NCBI GenBank assembly: GCA_024195265.1
Contig: JAJLRJ010000002.1
Span: 1,877,388-1,941,387 of the forward strand
Direction of reading: 5' to 3'
From: Dendrophyllia cribrosa
Lineage: Eukaryota > Cnidaria > Anthozoa > Scleractinia > Dendrophylliidae
DNA: 64,000 nucleotides
Below are positions 33,901 through 44,774 of the stretch, piece after piece. The notes under the pieces were generated by a model. It did not search any database and was not told the DNA's origin. It worked only from the letters and a program-made list of their open reading frames with translations. The position numbers and the translations under genes were made by a program. Numbering within the stretch: position 1 is the stretch's first letter; each line of letters opens with the position of its first letter.

Positions 33901-36900
33901 AAATGATTATAATGTCATTAGCATTCATCTTACCTGAAAGTATAAGGAAAAGTATGAGAGAATTTAAATATATTCCGGTGGACAGCCTAGAAAAACATAT
34001 TCATAAGCAAAGAAACCACACAATATTCAATAAATAGATCTCAATATTTGTTTTACCGGCATCATTTGCCGTATCACAGGTTTCTGATGCGCATGCATCA
34101 GCATCTAAAGATCCTTTTAACTGGCAATAAAAGGTGCAACTAAGCACATTAAATCAAGAAGCGATTTTCAAACAGCCAATACACAAAGTATTTCTTTTCA
34201 CTATTTTGCTTCATTCTGAATGAATGAACATTTATTTACCTATTATCAATACTGCAAACCACCAAACACCCACAGCGATTCTACCAGACAATGATACGGG
34301 ATGTAGAACATCCGGGCCTTGACTGACGTAATAAGCAAACGAAGACCAAATGGCGTTACAAAAGCGCAAATGTTCCTTGGTCTTGAGTTCATCTCTTGTC
34401 ACAGTTCTAGAATCACTCGCCTGTGCTACTCTTCCATGATAACCATAAGGACTGAAAGTACTGTGGAGCCACAGAAAAACACCAACACCTAAAGTGCTAG
34501 ATACGATCGCCAGCCACAGATTGAAGTCAAATGGACGAAGAAAAGAGAACACTTTATACTCGCTGTCCTCTTCTTTTCTCATTATGATTGACAGGCCAAC
34601 GTCCAGGAAAGGTTGAGTGAAATCGATCACTGTTTGACGGCTGGAACTGATCGTGAATGGGCCAATCGCAAGGTCGGCTTTCTGAAAGGAAAATAAGTGT
34701 AAAAATTAACAGTTTGATTTATTCCAAAATATTGCATTGCTGAACTGGTCTATGGGTTTTGATCTGTGCATCCCAGGGGACTACCATATCAAATAAATAG
34801 GAATAAATAGAAATGGGAATTTTCAGTGAAATCCACGAGGTGGCTCTTATTTCCACTGTTTCCAGATCGAATTGGAGTTTGAAAATGTTAGTTTTTGTGG
34901 AGGAAGGAAAACCAGAGTACCCGGAGAAAAACCTTTGGAGCAAGGACGAGAACAAACAACAAACTCATATGGCCCACATACGGCATCGCCTTTGGTGGGA
35001 GGCGAGTGCTCTCACCACTGAGCCATCCCTGCTCCCTATCAAAGTGACAAGGATGTTCGTCTGAAATTTTGAAAATATCGAGCCCTTAACAGGTACCAAA
35101 AATGTTACTAGCGATAAAGTCGGTTTCATCGAAAACATTCTATTTACACCGGAGATTTTAACAGCAATGACACAGAATTGTACCTCCTCTTAACCCTTAA
35201 GGGTACCCATGTGAGGACATTTGAATATGAACACCCTAAACGAACATCTCTGATCACTTTTATACCGGGCTGTGTAGAAAAAGTTAAGTGATACCGCGTG
35301 ATTTACAATTCGTCAAAACGAAGAAGAAGAAGAAAAAGAAGAAGAAGAAGAAGAAGAAGAAGAAGAAGAAGAAGAAGAAGAAGAAGAAGAAGAAGGAGAA
35401 GAAAAAGGAAAAAAGAAGAAAAAAAATTGGAGAAGGTTGATAAAAGTTCAGTTAGCCAGCCAGTTAATATGTCAAACTGGCTGTCCGTGAGGTTGCCAGA
35501 TCAATCTCAGTGTTCTGTCTGTCTGTCTGTCTGTCTGTCTGTCAGTCAGTTAGTCTATCATTCTGTCGTTTAAGTCACAATCATTCGATTTTTCAGTCTG
35601 TCAGTCACTAATTTCTGAAACTATTAATTATATAACGCTTTAAAGAAATAAATCAAAACGTTGAACTCACATTGTCCATGAGATATCTGACCATTCCACT
35701 CCACTCCCCAGTGAATACGTCGGGTGCTCCATACATATTACCATGGGACTCTTCTATTGTGTACCTGAACTTCATCTCTTCCCTTAGTTTTTCAAGTAAA
35801 TCAATGCACAAGCCTGCATAAGTCTTCTCTCCACTTTTGGATTGCTGAATGAAAACGAAGGGTTTTTCCTAGACAAACATAACATTTTATAAATTATTTA
35901 TTGTCAAGTTATTAATTGCAGTGGCCTGTACTGTCAAAAGTCACATTTGCATCAATACGTCTAAACATTAACTAACATTACGACCCAATTTTGGTAGAGG
36001 GTCTCGATAGGTTTAACTGTCAGTCGTCAAATTACTAAAAGTTTAAACGTCAACTGACAAATGAAGAGATATTTCGGCGGCGTCTGTCAACGTAGGATGA
36101 AGATTTCAGCGTTCATATGTCTGTCTCTTCGTTAACTTTTATACTAAAGTTATGCAACAAAAGCCAGTAGGTAGCTTCAGCATCTCCACTTTGCGCGAGA
36201 CACAACCACGAAGAAAATTAAAGTGAAGAAGCAACCTACTGGCGTTTGTTGCATAACTTTAGTATAAAAGTTAACGAAGAGAGCCATCGAAATAATTGTC
36301 CTGATAAATATATCTTTTTCCTGATAGAATATATTATTGCGTTGTCTAGCGTAGTAAAAGATATCAAACCTGTACAGAATATTGTATGACGTTGTCAGCA
36401 TCATCATCATCATCTTTATTTAAAAAACACGACATCACTTTCATTTAAAAATGCCCTTCCAGTAAGCCGTGGACTACTGCATACAATAATTATAAAACGT
36501 TTAAAAACAGCCTTATACATTATAATCACAAACTAACCAATAAATATTATTTATCTAAATATAACTAATTATCATAAACCTAAATCTAAATGCTTTGTCT
36601 AGCATGGTAAAAATTATCAAATCGTACAGAATATTGTATTGCGTTGTGTTGCATAGCAAAACTTATTAAACCTAGAGGGCTAATACTCACAATGACAGTA
36701 ACAACTCTGATGGTCGTGTTTTCAACAACTGTTGAGGTATCCTTGGGTACAGTTACTGAACCTGAAAGCCAGATGACAGGCTGCCGAGAATCCATCGTTA
36801 TACCATCTCTAGAGCTCCAGCGGCCGACCTGTGTACAATTTAGATAACATTTTTATACTTGTGACAAAGGGGACCTTCAGATCCGAGTGTTAATAGGAGA

Positions 36901-39900
36901 TTGAGTTTGAAGACGATTAACCAACCCTAGTGAGCATGCTTTACAATACAATACCGGTATACATGCATACATATATATACAATATATAATACCATATATA
37001 AGAGCAATCTTGTTGCTGTATCTCCTCTACTGTTCAGGGAGCAGCGAGTGGTCTGGGAAAACAGCCGGTTCAATTGAGTGGTACTTGTACTTGTTCAATC
37101 TCGTACTCGTACACTGAATTGAAGGTCTCCAACATGTTTGAACCCGACATTATTACTGCTCTGACCGCAGCATGTGCAGCATGGAAACACTATGTGATCG
37201 CCTGATTTTATGCAGCCAAGTGAAGAAATGGATGATGTACGGAAAACTGGGCATGAGTAGGGCATAGAGCTTTTATATTTTTATTTTCAATTTCATTGTT
37301 TAATTAGTTTCAACTTAAACTCAAAGAAGACACTGATACTTAAAAAAAATTAAAATGTTAAAAAACGTTAATAAATGTCGCACGAGTAACTGACTTATGG
37401 CATTTGGTAGGTAGAACGATGAAAGCAGGTGGAATGTTGCTGCAGTAATAAATAGAGGGTATTCAGCGAAAAAAGTAGTTGTATAATAAAGCTGTATATA
37501 AAAAAAACTGACAAGTAAAAATGACCAGACCAACCAATTACACAACTTTTCGCTGAACAAAATTGTTTAATATACGATAATCATCTTCTCCAAAATTTTA
37601 AACGTGTTATATATTTGCACTTATTTCGATAGGTATTTGCATTCTAGAATGCTATGTCGCATATTAAAGGACAATATCGTTTTTTAAGTGACCTGAATGA
37701 AACCAGTTCTTCCCAAGTTAACGATATCATATTCAGCATATCCGGGAGAACCACGTTCATCAAATGATAGTGGTGACATAATACCATCGATGGAAACCTA
37801 AAGCGAAAAAAAAAAAAAGAAAGAAAGAAAAAGGATATTGGATCGTATTTGTCGAAAACGTTAATGTCCAAATAGTTCCTCCTAGCTTCTCCTCATTTGT
37901 TTACTCACATTTTTAATATATTCCATAAGTTTCCTGCCTGGTTTCCAAGCCGTATTTGTTACTTTTTGGCCAAAATCGAATCCCAGTGAAGTTTCCTTGA
38001 CATCAAGCCCGTCCTTTATCATCTGATCTAAAGCAGCTCCCACAACAAATGCCGCATCATAACTCTTACCCCCCGGTGTCTGCAAAATAGAAGATTATTT
38101 AATTTACCAACACACCGGCACCACTCGCGTATCCATAATTACTGCGCGTTCAAAACTAAACCAACAACTCAACAAAGTTTCTTCATGATATCATCACTTC
38201 GTGTCAGTCTGATCAGGTAATATAAGCATAGCTAGAGGCCCCTATAGCGAATTTCCTACAAGTCGTACGAAAGGGGTGATATCTCCTTAATTACATGACT
38301 GAGGTGGATGAATACCTTCGCACAATTCTTTGCGTCCTTGTGTTTTTTAAGATGAGGCTATTTTGACGCTTATATTTTTTTAAATCATCACACTCGAGAC
38401 GACAGAAAAACTTACGCTGACTTGCCCCGAGCCTTTTTCTTTCCATTCTTCATTGAATTGTGGGTACAGTTTGCCAGCTCCAAATGATGGTCGTGTGCCA
38501 ATTACACCGTAAAACTTATGCAGTGGATAGTCCCCTGGGACCAAGCTCCAATCCTAAAACAATTAATGTATTATTTTATATTAATAGAGGTGCAATAGAA
38601 AATCTGTCCACCTTTTGCAACGCAAATTACCCCAAACATAATTTTTACAAAGAAGGTAATTAAATGAAGAGATGCTCTTATCGGTACTTAAGAATATTTC
38701 TTTGATTTGACGTATCATTCTAATATTTTAAACCGCTAATATTGCATTATTATCTAACGGTAAACACTTCAGCATATGAATGTTTCCAAAACTATTCAAA
38801 ACGAACGCCAACACTTTTACCGAATAGTTTTTTAAAATTAAATTGCGCATGGTACTCCACACATTCCATATTATTTAAACTATTTCCTTGTTGTAATTTA
38901 AATGTATGCTTTTTTACGTTTGTTGGGCTCTGCAATAATTGAAAGTAAAATAAAAAACTTCCTCTAACCAATCAGCGCAAACGCGATGCTATCTATACAT
39001 TCCCGACCGTATCGCATGGTTTGTAATAAAACAAATGTTTCCGACATATGATCGTATAGAGCGTTTTCACTTACGTGACCTTCAGTCCCGTGGGACTCGA
39101 ATGACAAAGGCCATGGCAGCCATGTTGGTGTTCCTAACAAAAGAAGTTAATTATAATTCTTTTGTACAGGAACACCAATATGGCGGCTATGACGTCAAGT
39201 GAAAACGCTCTATTGTCCAAAGGTGATTACATTGTTAAGAACAAGTGTTAACTTTGGCATGTCACATTTTCACAATATACTTACGGTGTTCGTGGAGCCA
39301 TCGGTCACTATCCAAACCCAGTCTTTCAACATTCTAATTTGCGAAGCTTGTGTAAGTATAACGACTGTGTATCGAGCCATTGTGTTTAATACAACAATGC
39401 GCGTGCGCGTCTTTCTAATCGCCTCCAACTGCGGGCTCACGTTAAGAGTGTTGAAGTCACTGACAGGATCAAAATGCTCGTTTGCTGTGATTTTCCATCC
39501 TTTTTTATTAGCAATATCTTTTAACGCTAAGAGGCCATTTATGCCTAGGAATTGGACAGATACGTTAGTCATGATATTTAGTGGCTAAGACCATTGTTAC
39601 AAAAACAAACTCCTGTGTTAAAGGATAACAAAAAGCAACAATTGTTTGATAAAAATTGATTGAAAACATTAAAACAGACCGTAGTCATCCTTGGAAGTTA
39701 ACAACGCAATTTGAGTCCAGTTATAGTGCGATATAAGTCCAGCCAGGGCCTGACACTGGATCTTATCGCTCGGACTGAGGCGAGCAAGGAAGGGGAAGTT
39801 AGCTGGTGTGAACGAGAAGGTGGGATCCGTGGCCACTGGAGCAAGCTGTGGAATGTTGAAGCCTGCGCAGTAGGGCTGGGTGAATTTTACGCCAGTTGAC

Positions 39901-40601
39901 GTCATTGGCCCAACAACTGCTACCACTCCTCGCTTTATTAGATATTGGACTGAAAAGTTTGAAAATATAAATATTGGTTATAAATTACCCAGGCTTTGGT
40001 CGGTCAACGCTAAAACGTTCAGTCAATATTTCTACATACTAGCTTTTACGACTTCATAGTCAGGTTTTTTCTACTTTATTAAGTAATTCAAGAATTATAT
40101 AATGAAAGGCAGTTTCTTTATTGCATAACCTGTTAAAATGCCTTTAATTTTTGGACAAGTATTATTTTACTTGCCTGCCTGGCACAACACAAATGTAGTA
40201 TGCTATTGTTATTTTATGTGTTGTTAACATCATGATTAAACTCTATTTTTTGGACTCTTTGTACCTTCTAAACAGGTCAGTATTAGGTTTCAGATACCTG
40301 ATAAACGTTTTAACAAGTATTGAAAAAGAAACGATTGCAGGTACTGTAGGTGTCGCGGAAAATTTTTATTTGTGTGAGAAAATTAATATAAAAATAACTG
40401 TATGGGATATATTCAAAGTGGACTTTTGATTTCCCATACAGGTATTTATCTATTAATATTCACACACAAACACACACATACATTTTCCTGATGAGTGTGG
40501 TCATCTTTTGGCCATACGAAATAGAGCTGAAGTAATAAAACGATAAACTGTACTACTTCTGAAGTCTTGAACCATACAGCTGTTTGCAAAAATTTTGACG
40601 C

Positions 40602-40633
<32 letters not shown>

Positions 40634-42450
40634 CCCCATAATATATATCATTATATTCATATATCCGGCATTGTTTGAGAGTACTAATCCAGAAACTTTC
40701 AGCGAGTTCCATTTTGCTGCAATGTATAGCATCGACAAGCGCTATACAGTAATTTATCTCAAATATCAGTGGGAATATAACAACAGGCAGATATCTCGTC
40801 TGTTGAAGTTACATAAAAGTACTGTGAAACGAATATATGGATATAATGATATATTTTGGGGGTTCAAAATTTTTACAAACGGCTGTGTATATTATAATAA
40901 ACTGGTTCAAGAATTTAGAAGTAGTTCATCGTTTTATTACTACAGATCTGTTTCGTATGGCCAAAAGATGACCACACTCATCAGGTAATATCAACGATTG
41001 ACCGTTAAATTACAATAACTGGCTATAAAAGCGGGAATACGGTTGCTATGAGATATAAAAACAGCGTTATTTAAACTATGTGATTGATATTTATATTTTG
41101 GGAGATTGTGTTACTTTATTATAAAGTTCTTGAGGAGGTATTTGTTTCTGTGGGGGCATGAACTTGCTAACTCATTTCGTTTGTTCAGACTGCAGAGATC
41201 CTTTTTACAGATGATTATGAATTTTTCAAAAATACATAAATTACATTTCTTAGTAATATTGTTGTAAGGTTTGCATTGTTTGATGATTTTCCACTTTAGG
41301 TTGAAAGGCTTGTTGTTGTCTTTGAGTGTCCATATGTGCTTTGATAATTAAGTTTCGTGTCTCTTGTTTTGATGTCGAAAGGAAGATGTGTAAGCAGAGT
41401 GCCCAAAAGAAAAACTAGAGCGTTATTATCGAGGTGATCTGATTATAATCAACTGAAGATTCGACTTGGCATTTTATTTCTAACTAGTTTCGTACCGCAC
41501 AACATGTGCGGCACTCATCAGAAGCTAATGATGGCATGAATAGCTTGAAATGGCTTATTGACTCCCGGTACACTACAGAACGTATATCAATCAATACTCA
41601 TTTTTATTAAAATAAAACATTAATATATAATTATCAATACATGACATAAATAATTAATCTTAAAACGATGTTTCTGGTTTCAAATTTATGAGAATAAAAT
41701 TCAAATATTCAGGGATATTATAACTGTAGGGAGCCCCTTAATAAACGTGCTTCAAAAAGATTATTACGGATGATAACTGGTCACATGACAATACATTTTG
41801 TTTGTTATTATGATGCTGAATTCCAAATTTGAAAACTAAGGCACGGAACTTATTGCAAGTGATAGTTGTCGATCAACTTAACAGCTACTTGGCTACTGCC
41901 TTAGTTGCTCACAAAAGCCGATAATTACTCCTTCTCCTTTTAATGTCATACTCGGTGATGTGTATATGACAATTTGGATACAACTTGGATATATTTATAC
42001 GTGTTATATAAAGCTTTATAACGCAACATTATTGCAGATGTAGTTCCGCATCACAAGGCACTTTACAACTAAAACCAAACATCCTATATCGAGCACTTAC
42101 CCATTTCAATGTTTTTAAAAGCATCTAACGTAGCAGATTTGTTAACAATAACTTTGAGTTCCGTATTTGGCAAGACTGATCTGTCGCTGTTTATATTTTC
42201 AATGGCAAACTTAAAGGCAGTTTCGTAGTCTGCTTGAAGTCGATCAGTGAACACTGCACCTTTAAAAAAAAAACAAGAAAGCCCAGTCAACGAAAACAAA
42301 ATCAGTCGCAGGCGAAAAAAACAAACATGAAAATGAATACTTACCAATTGTCACAAATGCAGGTGGTGAAATCCTTTGACAATCACAAGCGGTTTGAAAG
42401 ATGACAACGATTTTGAGAAAAAACAAACTAAATGACATCGTTTTATGCAT
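30973..42450 (-). CDS. Ionotropic glutamate receptor subunit (receptor B)
   Basis: Tandem paralogue upstream of receptor A, same strand. Fourteen exons join in phase to 965 codons: 42450-42345, 42259-42101, 39949-39680, 39544-39285, 38553-38416, 38079-37909, 37797-37693, 36828-36691, 35868-35671, 34681-34240, 33896-33569, 32405-32245, 31811-31651, 31233-30973. Seven exons match receptor A exactly in length (105, 138, 138, 161, 198, 328 and 442 nt), as does exon 3 (270 nt). Order: signal peptide, amino-terminal domain, S1 with Arg ~530 (FTISSSRQ), M1, pore loop, M3 with TYTANLASF, S2 with Asp ~751 (FIFDSAVLQY), M4 and an 86-residue tail. Exon 4 here corresponds to exons 4 and 5 of receptor A. 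No AATAAA lies close downstream; ATTAAA at 30789-30784 is a candidate. Ligand and class are not determined. Confidence 0.9.
33263..33435. mobile_element. Tc1/mariner-pogo-type MITE
   Basis: 173 bp with inverted ends CAGTGAAATACCGATTTTT and CAGTGAAATCCCGATTTTT, each next to a TA dinucleotide. CAGT ends with a TA target are typical of pogo/Tigger elements. It lies in the receptor B intron between exons 11 and 12. Confidence 0.7.
34835..35045 (-). repeat. tRNA-headed SINE
   Basis: On the minus strand the element opens with GGGATGGCTCAGTGGTGAGA and GCACTCGCCTCCCACC, a tRNA-like A-box segment. The tRNA-unrelated part follows (TTTTTCTCCGGGTACTCTGG) down to about 34840. It lies in the receptor B intron between exons 9 and 10. 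Confidence 0.6.
35316..35560. repeat. (AAG)n and (TCTG)n microsatellites
   Basis: A purine run of GAA/AAG triplets covers about 35319-35430. A (TCTG)n run covers about 35514-35545. The arginine-rich open frame over the first array is an artefact of the triplet repeat. Confidence 0.9.
36126..36284. repeat. Inverted repeat with ~50-bp arms
   Basis: The left arm (CTCTTCGTTAACTTTTATAC at ~36126) is mirrored by the right arm ending GTATAAAAGTTAACGAAGAG at ~36284, with a ~50-bp spacer. Nearly perfect pairing suggests a small foldback MITE. It lies in receptor B intron 8. Confidence 0.7.
36339..36655 (-). repeat. Retroposon tail flanked by ~60-bp direct repeats
   Basis: The inner part (36397-36587) reads on the minus strand as a retroposon 3' end, TTTTTTAAATAAAGATGATG with a (GAT)n tail. 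The flanks at 36339-36396 and 36588-36655 are diverged copies of one ~60-bp sequence sharing TTGTCTAGC and TACAGAATATTGTAT. The flanks look like an unusually long target duplication or an older tandem repeat. Confidence 0.5.
40488..40521 (+). ncRNA. Hammerhead-ribozyme-like core
   Basis: CTGATGA, a stem-II pair GTGTGG with CCATAC, then GAAA: the conserved core order CUGANGA - stem II - GAAA. Stems I and III were not modelled. It sits at the left end of the 40485-40988 inverted repeat. Penelope-like elements are known to carry such motifs in their terminal repeats. Confidence 0.55.
40950..40984 (-). ncRNA. Hammerhead-ribozyme-like core, inverted copy
   Basis: Minus-strand CTGATGA, stem II GTGTGG/CCATAC, then GAAAC: the mirror of the 40488 copy. 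It lies ~130 bp downstream of the stop of the Penelope-like relic (41111), where a terminal repeat of such an element would be. Confidence 0.6.
41111..41405 (-). pseudogene. Penelope-like element C-terminal (GIY-YIG region) relic
   Basis: Minus-strand reading ends at TAA (41113-41111). It contains KHIWTLKDNNKPFNLKW, then CNLC (KKCNLCIFEK) and LNKRNELASSC, the Cys-containing tail that follows the GIY-YIG core in many Penelope-like and related retroelements. An in-frame TAA interrupts it just before LSKHIW. Upstream reverse transcriptase sequence is absent. Hammerhead-like cores lie on the same strand on both sides (41521-41487 and 40984-40950), as in an element bounded by terminal repeats. Confidence 0.6.
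41487..41521 (-). ncRNA. Hammerhead-ribozyme-like core
   Basis: Minus-strand CTGATGA, a strong stem II (CCGCAC with GTGCGG), then GAAAC. It is upstream of and co-oriented with the Penelope-like relic at 41111-41405, consistent with its 5' terminal repeat. Confidence 0.6.
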
Positions 42451-44064
42451 TTTTTAGAAAGAATGACGGCGAGACCATATCATAGTTTGCTAAACATTTC
42501 ACGCTTAAATAATATCGTGATGCTGAAGTCGTTTCGAATATGATATGCGGAACGCTATGTCAATTACAAGTCGATAACATTGACAAAATGCATACGATGG
42601 TCATACGTATGTGAACAGTGAACCAATAACGCTATAAACAAGACTATTGCAAGGCCACATACTAGCGTCCATTGTCATTATCATTGCCAGCTTGAGCCGT
42701 TCGCTGCTGGAAGTCAGTATTTTATACCTTCTTGGCTCTTGTCATGTTAATTTGAAGTCGATGTATTAAAAGATTAAAATTTCAATACCTTTGTTCCAAC
42801 GGTATCAAATCGTGCCCAAAGATCTCGAAGCCAGACGTAAAAGTGATAAAATTAAGGTTCACTTGTTTTCTTATCATTGTGATATTTATGTACATTTATA
42901 TTAAGATAAAATAGATATGGATATTAAAAAACCTGCTATAATTTTAACTGGAAAAAAGACGACACATTTGATTTTACAAAACATGTACAGCAGTCTTCCT
43001 CAATTGTAGCGAGAACAATTTGCAAGTTAATTTATATAGCTATAAATGACAATTATAAGTACTTCAGGAATTGTTCATCTAGTTCATTTGTCACAACAAT
43101 TCTTGGAAGTCCTTTCCTGGTGATAAAACATCTAATGGAGAAAAAATCTGAAAAATAAATGTACTAGATAAACGATACTTTGGAAAAACAACGTTGAACT
43201 TTCTCATCTGTTGAACTACATGTAAATTGCACTTTTGGTCGACATTTAAAATCTACCAAAATGCTAATTTAATCTGTTGGGTAAAACGTCGAACTTTGTT
43301 ATGTTGAAACGAATTCAACAAGAGCCAGTAACCATGTGACAAAGACAAAACAGTCATAATGATCAGGTAGCAATCTTCAAATGGCAGGTTGACAATCAAG
43401 TTGGCGCGTGCGCAAGTCTACCGGAGTTTAACCCTTATAGTGTTTTCTATTAAAGTTGAAAGCAAACTCTGTTAGGTAACCGGGACCTGGGGAGCAATGA
43501 TATTCTTAACTAGCTGGGGAGCAATGATATTCTTAACCCACGCAGCAGTCACGCGCGACCTCTATTATATATTGTGTGATCTACTTCGGCCAATTTTTCA
43601 TAAGGTTTAGAGGATTGAATGTTCAAAGTGTCTGTTTCACTTTTGCAGAATTTAGTCTGTACAAAGTGTAGAAAAGCCTTTGCATGTTTAGGTCTCGTGC
43701 CATTGACTTAACGAATTTGATCTCTTTCCTTTCGATTGAAAATAAAACACAAACAGCGGTGATAAACATGGTAAACCAACGCATTTTTATAATAAACTTG
43801 ACGTTTCGTATGCGAAGCAACATAAATTTTCAAAAGTAATCGTCCCAGTGTTTCAAAACTGTTTATATAGTTCAAAACAGGGGTCTGGAACCAAGATTAA
43901 GAAAAAAAAAAACAATCTAAGTTAACAATAATTTCATAGAATGGACTGTCAGTCCTAAGAAGCTACAGCTAATAAAGCAACAGCTTCTCACTGCTGACTA
44001 CCTTTCTCGGTTTTACAATGGTTTCACTTGTTCAAGCGACGTGTACATTAACACTGGTCCGTTT
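42451..44064. other. Region upstream of glutamate receptor B, no gene
   Basis: No exon recognised. A 26-bp unit (CTGGGGAGCAATGATATTCT...) is tandemly duplicated near 43490-43540. The receptor B promoter should be in the first kilobase, but no element identifies it. Confidence 0.3.
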
Positions 44065-44774
44065 CTACCGTAGAGTTCTGAAAGTAGCCACCCCCCCCCC
44101 CCCCCCAACTAGTCCATTCGGTAGGGCAAATGACTGAAATTGTAAAGCGTGTACTCGCTTATGTCCATTATACATGATACGCTTGTGTTCATCTGGTCGA
44201 GCTATAGCTCGAACAGTTCCGTCCACAAATCCAAAACAGTTCTCCAATGCAGCCCCGTTCCGTGGATAGTGTCTGCGTATACTTCTAGAGCACGAGGGCT
44301 CAGTAGTGTGTGATTCCAGTTTGTTATGAGATGATTGTGAGTATTGTAAATGTAATCGAGGACATGATTTGTAGCCATACTAAAAACGGGAACTGGACGT
44401 CCAAAACGGTAAATGAGGTCTCCATATCTACAGGGATTTGCAAGTCGCTTCAAGAGCAGACAGAGGCCTTCCATTGCCATCTACAATACTCCTCTAAGAA
44501 AGTTGAAATGACCGTGGAATCCTTAGAGCTTGAGCCAGTGTTGGAAGATCCCTTTTCCTTACTCTAAATTCGGCTTTGCATTCGTCGTCGTTCATGTTAT
44601 CTAAGTCAAAGCGATCGTACGAATCATAAGCAAAATCTGGATTTCGTGAAGAAAACAACTCGTACAAGATTATGAACTTCATAATCTTGTACGATGAGGA
44701 TGATCCTCATCAGTAGTAAGATCAACATCGTAGTAGAGAAGAAGGGTCTGACGAAACTCTTTAAAACTTGCCAT
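44065..44774 (-). pseudogene. PIF/Harbinger transposase relic
   Basis: The start MASFKEFRQTLLLYYD at 44774 is followed by broken frames with Harbinger-type stretches: NPDFAYDSYDRFDLDNM, GLCLLLKRLANPCRYGDL and NCFGFVDGTVRAIARPDEHKR. The last contains the first catalytic Asp of the DDE domain. Frame changes occur at a 17-bp-arm palindrome (about 44649-44685) and between 44494 and 44480, and the copy stops at a C tract (44091-44107). The later DDE residues are missing, so it is inactive. Confidence 0.7.

Larger units (their letters stand above)
40485..40988. repeat. Long inverted repeat with hammerhead-like ends
   Basis: Arms of about 170-200 bp (40485-40690 and 40815-40988) are complementary with scattered mismatches. 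Each outer end is a hammerhead-like core. Both arms include ACTACTTCT and AAAATTTT blocks, and the left arm carries a C tract (~40602-40637). The ~120-bp loop is open on the plus strand and encodes NRQISRLLKLHKSTVKRI, a helix-turn-helix-like stretch. It lies in receptor B intron 2, just downstream of a Penelope-like coding relic. Confidence 0.75.

Noticed and set aside
35298..35573. Arginine-rich open frame
   Set aside because: It is a read-through of the (AAG)n microsatellite with no motif.
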